Below are positions 21,879 to 28,216 of a stretch of DNA of 44,675 bases, piece by piece; position 1 is the stretch's first letter; the number at the start of each line of letters is the position of its first letter. The notes beneath the pieces were generated by a model that saw only the letters and a program-made list of their open reading frames with translations, ran no database searches and had not been told where the DNA came from. The translations under genes and the position numbers were made by a program. Origin of the DNA: a virus; the IMG/VR virus record IMGVR_UViG_3300037193_001356, positions 1-44,675 of that record. One strand, 5' to 3'.

Positions 21879-22024
21879 CTCTCCCACCACAACTAGCCAG
21901 GTGACAACCCGCATGTCGACGGGGAAGCCTGGGATGGCGGTACACCGCCCGGCGCCGAGCGTATGGCCGTATCGCTCACCGATCAGGCAGCGGCCACCTC
22001 ATCCATCAACAGACGGGACACGTC

Positions 22025-22180
22025 ATGGCCCAGCACAACACCCGCAACGGCGACAGCGGCGCCGTCCACAGCCCGCAGGCGCTCCAGGAGCGCCAGAGCG
22101 CGGCCCGGCGCGAGGACGCGAACGCCAGCGCCCACCCGAACACGGTCACGCTGCGGGAGCTCCAGCAGCGCCAGAGGTAG
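22025..22180 (+). CDS. Small hydrophilic protein
   Basis: 51 aa: MAQHNTRNGDSGAVHSPQALQERQSAARREDANASAHPNTVTLRELQQRQR. Composition is Gln/Arg/Ala rich, probably disordered or helical; no hydrophobic core. An AGACGGGACACGTC stretch precedes ATG 22025, similar to the GACGGGAC words before several other starts in this genome. Function unknown. It directly precedes the first tRNA. Confidence 0.5.
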   Translation: MAQHNTRNGDSGAVHSPQALQERQSAARREDANASAHPNTVTLRELQQRQR

Positions 22181-22192
22181 GCTCCACAGGTT

Positions 22193-22265
22193 TTCCCCAT
22201 AGCTCAACTGGCCAGAGCACCCGCGCGCGTCGGGAGGGATGCCGGTTCGAATCCGGTTGGGGAAG
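22193..22265 (+). tRNA. tRNA-like gene with abnormal anticodon loop
   Basis: Perfect 7-bp acceptor stem (TTCCCCA with TGGGGAA, 22193-22199 and 22258-22264), 4-bp D stem (GCTC/GAGC) with GG in its loop, and a T arm GCCGG-TTCGAAT-CCGGT. The anticodon arm is only 4 bp (CCCG/CGGG) with loop CGCGCGT; read at the standard positions the triplet is CGC (Ala), but position 33 is G instead of the invariant U. CCA is not encoded. It may be a decoy, degenerate or specialised tRNA. Confidence 0.6.
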
Positions 22266-22359
22266 CGGTTCACCCGGACAGGCTTGACCGGCCTTACGTG
22301 TTCCCGCACGTGGCGCCGGGACGAAGATTGGATGGGTGGGGCCCGGCGGGAACCGGGCA

Positions 22360-22425
22360 GCGCGGTGGTGTAAGCAGCACTCCCCATTGAGTGGGGATAG
22401 TCCGGGTGCAAGTCCCGGTCGCGCA
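22360..22425 (+). tRNA. Second tRNA-like gene, anticodon TGA by position
   Basis: Acceptor GCGCGGT/GTCGCGC with two G-T wobbles, a reduced D arm (GTG-loop-CAC lacking the GG pair), a perfect 5-bp anticodon stem TCCCC/GGGGA with loop ATTGAGT (U33 present, triplet TGA at 22388-22390), and T arm CCGGG-TGCAAGT-CCCGG with G instead of T at position 55. TGA would be a serine anticodon, but there is no long variable arm as in real tRNA-Ser. The body resembles a class I (Gly-like) tRNA, so identity is uncertain. Confidence 0.5.
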
Positions 22426-22445
22426 CTAGGTACGGAGGGTTTGCC

Positions 22446-22634
22446 GTGACCCCCTCCCTTTTCAGACGGGGCGGAACGGTGCCGACGTGGAGGCAGGTTC
22501 AGCGTGACGATCCGGAGAGACGGAAGGTTGGCGGCACCATAGCCGTACGAACCGGGAAGGTGCAGGAGGCCCGGCATGATCAGCTAGGGATGAGGCCGAT
22601 CATTGAGGGGGTGGGTCGCCATCCTGGGCAGTAG
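22446..22634 (+). CDS. Doubtful small ORF in the RNA region
   Basis: 62 codons from GTG 22446, with GGAGGG six bases upstream. The product (MTPSLFRRGGTVPTW ... GVGRHPGQ) is basic and shows no domain. A 7-bp inverted repeat and a terminator arm lie inside it, so the stretch may instead be non-coding RNA. Confidence 0.25.
   Translation: MTPSLFRRGGTVPTWRQVQRDDPERRKVGGTIAVRTGKVQEARHDQLGMRPIIEGVGRHPGQ
22478..22538 (+). ncRNA. Possible structured RNA element
   Basis: GGTGCCG (22478-22484) and CGGCACC (22532-22538) are perfect complements 47 bases apart, the size of a small tRNA-like closed domain, but no T-arm signature is present inside. It sits between the second tRNA-like gene and a terminator. 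Confidence 0.3.
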
Positions 22635-22656
22635 CCGCACGCGGGCCCACCCCCTC
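22605..22656 (+). terminator. Hairpin closing the tRNA/RNA unit
   Basis: Perfect 11-bp stem, 22605-22615 with 22646-22656, loop 30 bases. It ends the transcription unit that begins at 21804, before the GTG of the next gene. Confidence 0.55.
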
Positions 22657-22688
22657 ACCCCACATCACTCCCAGAACCTGGAGACGCA

Positions 22689-23252
22689 GTGACCGACACC
22701 AACGTCAACACCAGTCCCGCTGACGACAGCGACGACGGCCTCTTCGACGCAGCCGCCGACACCTTCCCGGGCCGGGTCCACCTCCGAGACCGCCTGGTGG
22801 TCATCTACCCGGACGGCGAGAGCGGCCAGCGGCCCGGCAGCAACGGCAAGCCGTACACGTGGTACAGCTCCACCACCGTGGTCCTGGACGACGGTCCGGA
22901 AGGCTGGCAGGCAGAGGTCCGCGACGACGACGGGGACCTCGTGCCCAACCTCGTGCCCAGCGTGGCCGATGAGGGCCCGCAGGTGCTGAACAAGTTCCAG
23001 TGGTCGGCCAGCGGGATCGCCACCCGGATGGCGCAGAAGCTGCCGGACGCCAAGACGGGCGTGCCCGGCTCGATCCTCGGACGAATCAACGCGATCAAGA
23101 ACAAGGACAAGGGCAAGAACCCGCCCTGGTCCATCGCCAAGCCGACCGAGGCCGACATGGAGACGGCGCGGCAGTACCGCGACACCTGCAAGGCCGCGCG
23201 GGACGCCATCACCGCCGACCGCCTAGCCAAGCAGGACTCCGACGCGTTCTAG
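22689..23252 (+). CDS. Acidic protein, SSB-like tails, unknown core
   Basis: 187 aa from GTG 22689 with GGAG 8 bases upstream. The N-terminus carries DDSDDGLFDAA (12-22), a variant of the DD-x-LF motif, and the C-terminus ends DSDAF, an acidic tail closing in Phe as in bacterial SSB. The core (GRVHLRDRLVVIYPDGES, SSTTVVLDDGPEGWQAEVRDDDGDLV) is beta-rich and could be an OB-like fold; a helical region QWSASGIATRMAQKLPDAK follows. Near nuclease and helicases. A single-stranded-DNA-binding role is a hypothesis, not a family match. Confidence 0.6.
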   Translation: MTDTNVNTSPADDSDDGLFDAAADTFPGRVHLRDRLVVIYPDGESGQRPGSNGKPYTWYSSTTVVLDDGPEGWQAEVRDDDGDLVPNLVPSVADEGPQVLNKFQWSASGIATRMAQKLPDAKTGVPGSILGRINAIKNKDKGKNPPWSIAKPTEADMETARQYRDTCKAARDAITADRLAKQDSDAF

Positions 23253-23340
23253 ACCACCCCTGACAGGCCGGCCCGCAGGCGACGGCGGTCCCTCCAATCA
23301 GCGTGGCCCCGGCTGATGGCCGACTACGGGGCACCTCATC

Positions 23341-23376
23341 GTCAGGCCCGGACAAGGGAAGGTGTCCGGGCCTGAC
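23341..23376 (+). terminator. 14-bp hairpin before the 109-aa gene
   Basis: Perfect 14-bp stem, 23341-23354 with 23363-23376, loop AGGGAAGG. No U-run follows; the next ATG is 22 bases downstream. It may be a terminator with read-through or protect an mRNA end. Confidence 0.6.
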
Positions 23377-23397
23377 CCATATCGAGAGGACGGGACC

Positions 23398-23727
23398 ATG
23401 CCATTCAAGGCGGGACCGACGCACCCGGCGTGGAGCTGGGCGCCTAGAGAGACGGACGGGACCATGGCGGAGAAAGCGTTCCAGTTCCAGATCCAGCTGG
23501 ATCCGAAGCAGGTGCAGGAGCTGAAGGACTTCGTGTGGGAGCAGCTCCGCCGGGAGGCCGGACCGTCCGGCCCCCCGGTCGGCATGGAGCCGATCACCAT
23601 TCCCAGCCCCGAGGGCGAGCGCGTCCTGTTCATCGACGACGCGGCCGATGCGCACTGGCCGCTAGTCAAGAACGTGATCATCGCCAAAGAGCGCGGCTGG
23701 CGCATGGCCTGGGCCAAGAAGGCATGA
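23398..23727 (+). CDS. Hypothetical protein
   Basis: 109 aa. Two in-frame ATGs (23398 and 23464) are both preceded by the same GACGGGACC word, so the start is ambiguous; the longer form begins MPFKAGPTHPAWSWAPRE, the shorter MAEKAFQFQIQLDPKQVQEL. The common part is a helix (QELKDFVWEQLRREAG) then a beta-alpha unit (ERVLFIDDAADAHWPLVKNVIIAKERGWRMAWAKKA). Not recognised. Ends in ATGA overlap with the next gene. Confidence 0.6.
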   Translation: MPFKAGPTHPAWSWAPRETDGTMAEKAFQFQIQLDPKQVQELKDFVWEQLRREAGPSGPPVGMEPITIPSPEGERVLFIDDAADAHWPLVKNVIIAKERGWRMAWAKKA

Positions 23728-24455
23728 GCCGGATCGAGGGGCTGGCCGATCTACGCCCCGGCGACATCATGTTCGGGCCGATCGGCGGAGCCGTGGGCCT
23801 CGGAGTGGGCCTGGGTCAGCTGGCCCTGGGCGAGGCGTTCCGGGTCGGCCGGCTGAGCATCCGGCACGTGGGCATCGTCGTGGAGGCGGGACGCGCTGAG
23901 CCTGTGCGGGTGACCTACGTGCACGGCCCCGCGCGAGCCGAGACTCTGGCACCCGCGTCAGGCCCCCGCCTCGTGCAGGCCATGCCAGGCGGCGCGGAAG
24001 AGATCGAGCTGACCGAGGCCACCCACTGGACGGACCGGCACGCGTACGTGCGGCTGCCGGAGGACTGGCCCGGTCAGGCAGGGGATGCGGCGGCCATCGC
24101 CCGGCTCATGGTCCGGGAAGGCGTGGCGTACAGCTTCGCCAGCTACGCCGCGCTGGCGCTGTGGCGGTGGGGCGTGAAGACGCCCCGACTGGAGAAGTGG
24201 ATCGGCCGGCGGCGCCGGGGGGCGATTCGACTAGAGCGATGGAGTAACGGGCCCAACCATCCATCACCGGGGCAGGGGCGCGGCGGCTGCCTCCCCGTGG
24301 AGGCCATCTGCTCCGTGCTGGTGGATCAGGCATGGTCGCTGGCCGGCAAGCGCGTGGTGGATGGCACCAAGCCCCAGATCGTCACGCCGGGCATGCTCGC
24401 CGGCCAGCTCTGGCGGCAGCCAGGGGTTGTCTGGGCTGGGCCTGGCCTGCTATAG
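23724..24455 (+). CDS. Permuted papain-like (NlpC/P60-type) hydrolase
   Basis: 243 aa. Early residues LRPGDIMFGPIGGAVGLGVGLGQ and IRHVGIVVEAG give the GD-strand and the likely catalytic His; a later GGCLPVEAICSVLVDQAW gives a Cys-containing helix, so the nucleophile follows the His as in circularly permuted NlpC/P60 (YebB/YiiX-like) enzymes. These hydrolyse amide or thioester bonds in lipids, peptides or cell wall. It lacks a signal peptide. The last codons CTA-TAG overlap the next promoter's -10 box. Confidence 0.65.
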   Translation: MSRIEGLADLRPGDIMFGPIGGAVGLGVGLGQLALGEAFRVGRLSIRHVGIVVEAGRAEPVRVTYVHGPARAETLAPASGPRLVQAMPGGAEEIELTEATHWTDRHAYVRLPEDWPGQAGDAAAIARLMVREGVAYSFASYAALALWRWGVKTPRLEKWIGRRRRGAIRLERWSNGPNHPSPGQGRGGCLPVEAICSVLVDQAWSLAGKRVVDGTKPQIVTPGMLAGQLWRQPGVVWAGPGLL

Positions 24456-24462
24456 TCGGGGT
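24448..24462 (+). promoter_or_regulatory. Leaderless promoter overlapping hydrolase stop codon
   Basis: TTGTCT, 18 bases, TATAGT (24451-24456) with TGC before it, six bases, ATG 24463. TAG of the hydrolase gene lies at 24453-24455 within the box. Confidence 0.8.
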
Positions 24463-24645
24463 ATGCCGAGAATCATGCTGGTGGGTAAGGTGGCTCAGGT
24501 GCAGCTGATCAGGCACCCTGAGGATGACGTGGTGATGGCATTGTGCCGGATGCACGTGGGCCAGCCGCGCTGCACCTGGACGGAGCGCTACGACACCACG
24601 GACGACGCGGCGGAGTACGCCAGCAGCCACGCGGACGCCGAGTGA
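24463..24645 (+). CDS. Small hypothetical protein
   Basis: 60 aa: MPRIMLVGKVAQVQLIRHPEDDVVMALCRMHVGQPRCTWTERYDTTDDAAEYASSHADAE. Two Cys and His could bind metal; short beta strands then a helix. Leaderless start. Its stop overlaps the GTG of the next gene. Confidence 0.65.
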   Translation: MPRIMLVGKVAQVQLIRHPEDDVVMALCRMHVGQPRCTWTERYDTTDDAAEYASSHADAE

Positions 24646-24842
24646 GCATCTTCGTGGCCATCATGCTGGCCCTGTGCGTCATCACCACCGGCCTGATCAT
24701 CCTGGCGTGGGCGGACGAGCGGTGGCGTGAGATCCGGCAGGAGCCGGACCGGCCGTACCAGCCCCTGCACTCGCGGGCCGCGATGGACAAGAAGACGGTC
24801 AAGATCGGACCCGAGCAGCGGCAGAGGGCCGTCCAGGAATGA
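24642..24842 (+). CDS. Small single-span membrane protein
   Basis: 66 aa from GTG 24642 (GTGA overlap). Residues 2-23 (SIFVAIMLALCVITTGLIILAW) form one membrane helix at the N-terminus; the remainder is a charged cytoplasmic tail (ADERWREIRQEPDRPYQPL). Unknown role; the preceding hydrolase and this gene could act at the envelope. Confidence 0.65.
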   Translation: MSIFVAIMLALCVITTGLIILAWADERWREIRQEPDRPYQPLHSRAAMDKKTVKIGPEQRQRAVQE

Positions 24843-24860
24843 TGATCTACAGTGCGGATG

Positions 24861-24889
24861 CGGCCCGGGGATTCGAAACCCCCGGGCCG
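24861..24889 (+). terminator. Terminator after membrane-protein gene
   Basis: 10-bp stem CGGCCCGGGG/CCCCGGGCCG, loop of 9 bases containing TTCGAA, followed by TCGTTTCG. Ends the 24463-24842 unit. Confidence 0.8.
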
Positions 24890-24902
24890 TCGTTTCGATC
24901 CT

Positions 24903-24918
24903 CCGAGAGAGCGCTCTC
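24903..24918. promoter_or_regulatory. Palindromic element, left copy
   Basis: Contains the perfect 12-base palindrome GAGAGCGCTCTC (24907-24918) within a 16-base word repeated in inverted orientation at 25193-25208. The two copies flank the 50-aa minus-strand gene. Confidence 0.6.
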
Positions 24919-24936
24919 CCGGGAGGGCGAAAGAGA

Positions 24937-24952
24937 GGGGGCCGGAGCCCCC
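24937..24952 (-). terminator. Terminator of the 50-aa minus-strand gene
   Basis: Stem GGGGGC/GCCCCC with a 4-base loop, starting five bases after the stop; the transcribed strand continues TCTCTTTC, a pyrimidine-rich tail. Confidence 0.65.
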
Positions 24953-24957
24953 TTCCC

Positions 24958-25110
24958 CTACTTGGCCCTGTCGACCTTGACCTGCTCACTGCCTCCGGTC
25001 TTGAAGGTCGCCTTGATCCGCTCCCGGAGCCGGTTGGCGTGCGCCTCGTTCCTGGCGGTGAAGGTCTTGACGGTCTGGCCGGCGGATCCGATGTGCTTGA
25101 CCTGGAACAT
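24958..25110 (-). CDS. Small basic protein in palindrome-flanked control region
   Basis: 50 aa: MFQVKHIGSAGQTVKTFTAR, then NEAHANRLRERIKATFKTGG, ending KVDRAK. Charge is strongly positive; two short strands and a helix. GAGGGAGACAG precedes ATG 25110. It runs against all surrounding plus-strand genes and has its own promoter and terminator. The layout, a small basic protein transcribed divergently from the DUF2637 operon across several palindromes, suggests a regulator, but no known DNA-binding motif is recognised. Confidence 0.65.
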   Translation of the reverse strand: MFQVKHIGSAGQTVKTFTARNEAHANRLRERIKATFKTGGSEQVKVDRAK

Positions 25111-25137
25111 TTTCTGTCTCCCTCGTTTGCCTGTACC

Positions 25138-25148
25138 TAGAGTCTAGC
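25138..25148. promoter_or_regulatory. Palindrome CTAGA-G-TCTAG near minus-strand start site
   Basis: An 11-base odd palindrome located just downstream of the minus-strand -10 box, where a repressor could block initiation. Confidence 0.45.
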
Positions 25149-25151
25149 ACA

Positions 25152-25160
25152 GCTATAGCA
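25152..25160 (-). promoter_or_regulatory. Promoter of the 50-aa gene
   Basis: Minus-strand TGC-TATAGC (box 25157-25152), a one-base variant of the family; start expected near 25145, leaving a ~35-base leader with a ribosome site. Confidence 0.55.
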
Positions 25161-25171
25161 GACGTAGCAAG

Positions 25172-25187
25172 TGTCAGGTACGTGACA
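25172..25187. promoter_or_regulatory. Operator-like inverted repeat TGTCA-N6-TGACA
   Basis: Imperfect 16-base palindrome (14 of 16 symmetric, centre GTAC) between the two divergent promoters. Typical size for a dimeric HTH repressor site. Confidence 0.5.
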
Positions 25188-25192
25188 GTTCT

Positions 25193-25208
25193 GAGAGCGC
25201 TCTCTCGG
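25193..25208. promoter_or_regulatory. Palindromic element, right copy, next to DUF2637 promoter
   Basis: Inverted copy of 24903-24918. It ends nine bases before the TGC-TATAGT of the DUF2637 gene, overlapping the expected -35 region. Confidence 0.6.
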
Positions 25209-25216
25209 CCTACGCC

Positions 25217-25231
25217 TGCTATAGTTGGGGT
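25217..25231 (+). promoter_or_regulatory. Promoter of DUF2637 gene
   Basis: TGC-TATAGT (25220-25225), six bases, then ATC instead of ATG; the transcript would have a ~21-base leader with GAGGAG before ATG 25253. Shows the same promoter used in a leadered unit. Confidence 0.75.
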
Positions 25232-25252
25232 ATCAGCAACGAGGAGGACACC

Positions 25253-26146
25253 ATGTCGCACCGCCGCTCCATCATCGCCGCCACCGCCACCCTAATCACC
25301 GGGGCCGTGGCCAGCCTGGCCGGCAATCTCCAGGCCATCAACCTGGACAACGCCAACCCCGGACTGGGCGAGCACGCCTCGGCCATCCTGTGGCCGGCGC
25401 TGCTGCTGCTGACCGTGGAGACGCTCATCCATACGCCGTGGTTGGCCACCTGGCGGGACAACCTGACCAAGCTGGCCATCACCGCCCTGGTGTTCGCGGT
25501 GGCCGCGTGGGTGTCCTACTGGCACCTGGCCAATGTCCTGTCCCACTACGGCTACGACGTGGCCAGCCGGTACGCCGGGCCGCTGTCCATCGACGCGGCG
25601 ATGGTGTTGGCCACGATCGCGCTGAACCGCGTTGGCCAGGCCCGCCGTGACGAGATGTCCAAGAACGTGGTCACCGCTGAGGGCGTGGACAAGTGGCACG
25701 CCGAGGAGCTGGCCAAGGGTGATGTCCTGGCCGAGCCGGCTCAGCCAGTCGAGATGTTGGACAACGTCATGCAGGGCGTGATGTCCCGCATCGATGAGTC
25801 CATCGCCGAGCGCAACGAAGAGGCGGACATGTGGGCCCGCCTGGAGCAGGAGTTCGCCGGCAGCGACGCCCCGGTCAGCCCCGCGCCGATCGTGCGCCCC
25901 GAGGTGCCGGCCATGAGGACCATGCAGGAGGCGCTCGGCGGTCCTCGGGGCGGCAAGGCGCGGCTGAGCGCCCAGGACAGCGCCGAGGCGCACACCCTGG
26001 CCGTCGAAGGGCGCCGGCACGGCCTCAGCGCCGGAGACATCTCGGAGATCCTCGCTGGCTACTACGGGGTCAGCGCGCGGACCATCCGGCGGCAGTCCTG
26101 GTGGGTGCCGACCATGGCCGGCAAGCTTGACTCACAAGCTGGCTGA
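25253..26146 (+). CDS. DUF2637 (Spd-like) membrane protein with C-terminal HTH
   Basis: 297 aa. Residues ~5-125 contain about four membrane segments (IIAATATLITGAVASLAG, ILWPALLLLTVETLI, LAITALVFAVAAWVSYWHL, GPLSIDAAMVLATIAL), the DUF2637 pattern of actinomycete conjugative plasmids, where it sits with spread (Spd) and TraB genes. The rest is cytoplasmic and acidic, ending in a helix-turn-helix (HGLSAGDISEILAGYYGVSARTIRRQSWW, ~255-283). A membrane-tethered DNA-binding protein is plausible. Strong GAGGAG site before ATG. The gene ends at a 30-base palindrome terminator. Confidence 0.85.
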   Translation: MSHRRSIIAATATLITGAVASLAGNLQAINLDNANPGLGEHASAILWPALLLLTVETLIHTPWLATWRDNLTKLAITALVFAVAAWVSYWHLANVLSHYGYDVASRYAGPLSIDAAMVLATIALNRVGQARRDEMSKNVVTAEGVDKWHAEELAKGDVLAEPAQPVEMLDNVMQGVMSRIDESIAERNEEADMWARLEQEFAGSDAPVSPAPIVRPEVPAMRTMQEALGGPRGGKARLSAQDSAEAHTLAVEGRRHGLSAGDISEILAGYYGVSARTIRRQSWWVPTMAGKLDSQAG

Positions 26147-26157
26147 GCTGGGGATTT

Positions 26158-26187
26158 AGAGGCCCGAGACTTAAGTCTCGGGCCTCT
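26158..26187 (+). terminator. 30-base perfect palindrome terminator
   Basis: 15-bp fully symmetric palindrome centred on TTAA, 12 bases after the DUF2637 stop and 20 before the next -10 box. It can fold on either strand. Confidence 0.75.
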
Positions 26188-26207
26188 TGCGTGCCCGGCC
26201 CTACGTC

Positions 26208-26222
26208 TGCTATAATAGTGGT
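26208..26222 (+). promoter_or_regulatory. Leaderless promoter with consensus TATAAT
   Basis: TTGCGT, 18 bases, TATAAT (26211-26216) with TGC before, six bases, ATG 26223. Probably the strongest member of the family. Confidence 0.8.
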
Positions 26223-26399
26223 ATGACGAAGAACAAGGACCAGGACAAGGGCTACACCACGGAGCGCGTGCTCAAGGCCGCGATCAAGGCCCAGCACGAC
26301 CAGGCCGAGCGGATCAAGGCCGGCGGCGCGCACGACGTGGTCGCCAACCTCTCCAGCCGGGACCAGCGCACCGTGATGGAGGTGATCAACGAGCGCTAG
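26223..26399 (+). CDS. Small basic hypothetical protein
   Basis: 58 aa: MTKNKDQDKGYTTERVLKAA, IKAQHDQAERIKAGGAHDVV, ANLSSRDQRTVMEVINER. Mostly helical and charged; no motif. A monocistronic leaderless gene whose end abuts the convergent translocase gene (4-base overlap at 26396-26399). Confidence 0.65.
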   Translation: MTKNKDQDKGYTTERVLKAAIKAQHDQAERIKAGGAHDVVANLSSRDQRTVMEVINER

Positions 26400-28216
26400 T
26401 CGGACAGCTGAAGGATTTCCTCCCGCCAGGACACCAGAGAGGCCAGGTCGTAGAGCCTGGCCTCTGTCCTGCCGTAGGGCTGGCCATCCAGCTTGGCCAG
26501 CGGCTCCGGGAAGCCAGGACGGCCGGCGGCCGTCCTCAGGCCGGACATGGACAACGCGCGCGGACCGTCCTGGCCAGGAAGCATGTCCAGCGCGGTGGCC
26601 AACGTGACCGCCGAGGTTATGGCCGGCTGGACATCGGTCTTGTCCACTCGGACGCGCTGGCCAAAGATGGCCGTGTCCACTTGTCCAGAGGTGGCCAGCT
26701 GGACAGCATCGGCGTTGGACATGTCCGGGACGCGCACGATCTTGAAGTCGGCGCCCTGGACAAAGCCCCAGAGGCCACGCGGTCCGCCTGGCCACGACAC
26801 GTAGTCGTGTCCACTGGCCAGCATCTTCCACAGCGCCCTGTCCCATCGGGACATCAGACGCAGGGCGAAGGACTCTCGGACCGCGCCGCCGGAGTTGCTG
26901 CCGAACACGTTGGCCTCCAGGCGCTGGGCGGCCACATGCATGTGGATCTGCAGTTCGCGGCCCATGTTGACCGCGAACTGCATGGCGGCCACGGCCGGCG
27001 ACAGCGTTGGCGGATCGAGGTCCGCTTCGTCGTAGTCCATGTCCTGCTTCTGAAGCGCCTTGGCCTCGTTCATGATCCGCTTGCGCTCACCGCGCCAATA
27101 GGCGGTGAGCATCTTGATCAGGCTGTTGATCTCCTCCACCACCACGTCCACCGTGCGGAAGGTACCCAACTCCTCCTCATCGCACTCGATGCGCCGCTGC
27201 AGCTCGTCGCCGAGCGCCACCAGGGCTTTGTGGATGTCCGGGATCCGATACCAGTACTGTGAGCGTTCCTCAGGCAGCTTGTGGGCCCACCGGTGGCTCC
27301 ACCGCTTGGCGTCCAGGAAGATCACGCCCACACCGTGGCTCATGCGCTGGGCCAGCAGGAAGCGCAGCAGGGTGGTCTTGCCCGTGCCGGCCGCGCCGGA
27401 CACGGCCACGTGCGGGCTGTCCTGTTCGTAGTCGATGTGCTCCGGGCCCTCGGCGCCCCATCCGACGACCGGGCGAGTGGGGCCGGCTTCTCGCATGGCC
27501 GCGCGGAGCATGTCCAGCGTGACCACCTCTGGCGGCAGGGGCGTGCCCACGATCTCCACGCGCACGGCCGGTCCGGTCCTGGTCCATGACCCTTTCGCGT
27601 CCACGATGCCCATGCGCCCACCCACGGCCTTGACCAACTGCTTTTCCTTGGCGGTGGTCAGGGGCATGTCGGTGGGCAGGGTGACCACCACGGGCTGCCC
27701 GGGCTCCCAGTCCGGGGCCAGGGCGATCCTGTCCCGCGCCGCCCGCTTGTCGTAGCGCGCCCCGCACATCGCGTACAGCGTGCGCGCGGCGGGGTCCACG
27801 TACCGGCGATTGACCCCGCGATCCTTCAGGGCGCGGGTCATCGCCCAGGTGGCCCACACCAGGCCGCCGCACACCAGGACGAGCACGTACGCCACCAAGC
27901 CGGCCAGGGACGGGCGGGGACCGGGCAGGTCCCGCCCGAAGAGCTCGACCGCGTTCTGTACGCCGGCCCACGCGCCGTACATCACCGGCACGGTGATGGC
28001 GCCGTTGCGCCTGGCCAGCCGCTGCCACTTGGGCCCGGTCAGCCGGATGTACGGGCGCGCCCGATAGTCCACCGTGGCCCGGTGGAACAGGGTGGCGTTG
28101 TCGCCCGGCCCGCGCAGAGCCTGGCCGGTGACGAAGTACCGCCCCAGGACGCGCAGGGGCAGCGGGAACTTGGCGTGCTCTCCATGGAAGCTGATCAGGG
28201 GGGCGTTGGCAGGCAT
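26396..28216 (-). CDS. FtsK/TraB-like DNA translocase
   Basis: 606 aa. An N-terminal region of ~100 residues precedes one clear membrane helix (LAGLVAYVLVLVCGGLVWATWA, ~104-125); the motor domain follows with Walker A SGAAGTGKTTLLRF (273-286), Walker B TVDVVVEEIN (355-364) and a sensor-like HMHVAAQRLEAN (425-436). This resembles the septal translocases (TraB/TraSA) of Streptomyces plasmids more than chromosomal FtsK, which is longer. It could move double-stranded DNA between mycelial compartments. The only long minus-strand gene in the plus block, with its own divergent promoter region. Confidence 0.85.
   Translation of the reverse strand: MPANAPLISFHGEHAKFPLPLRVLGRYFVTGQALRGPGDNATLFHRATVDYRARPYIRLTGPKWQRLARRNGAITVPVMYGAWAGVQNAVELFGRDLPGPRPSLAGLVAYVLVLVCGGLVWATWAMTRALKDRGVNRRYVDPAARTLYAMCGARYDKRAARDRIALAPDWEPGQPVVVTLPTDMPLTTAKEKQLVKAVGGRMGIVDAKGSWTRTGPAVRVEIVGTPLPPEVVTLDMLRAAMREAGPTRPVVGWGAEGPEHIDYEQDSPHVAVSGAAGTGKTTLLRFLLAQRMSHGVGVIFLDAKRWSHRWAHKLPEERSQYWYRIPDIHKALVALGDELQRRIECDEEELGTFRTVDVVVEEINSLIKMLTAYWRGERKRIMNEAKALQKQDMDYDEADLDPPTLSPAVAAMQFAVNMGRELQIHMHVAAQRLEANVFGSNSGGAVRESFALRLMSRWDRALWKMLASGHDYVSWPGGPRGLWGFVQGADFKIVRVPDMSNADAVQLATSGQVDTAIFGQRVRVDKTDVQPAITSAVTLATALDMLPGQDGPRALSMSGLRTAAGRPGFPEPLAKLDGQPYGRTEARLYDLASLVSWREEILQLSD

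Noticed and set aside
22193-22265. First tRNA-like gene as a phage attachment site (attP)
   Set aside because: attP normally copies only the 3' part of a tRNA next to an integrase; here both acceptor arms are present and no recombinase was found.
21901-22287. 128-codon plus-strand frame across the leader and first tRNA
   Set aside because: Arg/Pro/Gln-rich low-complexity translation typical of a shadow frame, runs through the tRNA and overlaps the better supported 51-aa gene.
22478-22538. Third tRNA gene
   Set aside because: A 7-bp acceptor-like stem closes 47 bases, but no T-loop or anticodon arm can be drawn on either strand.
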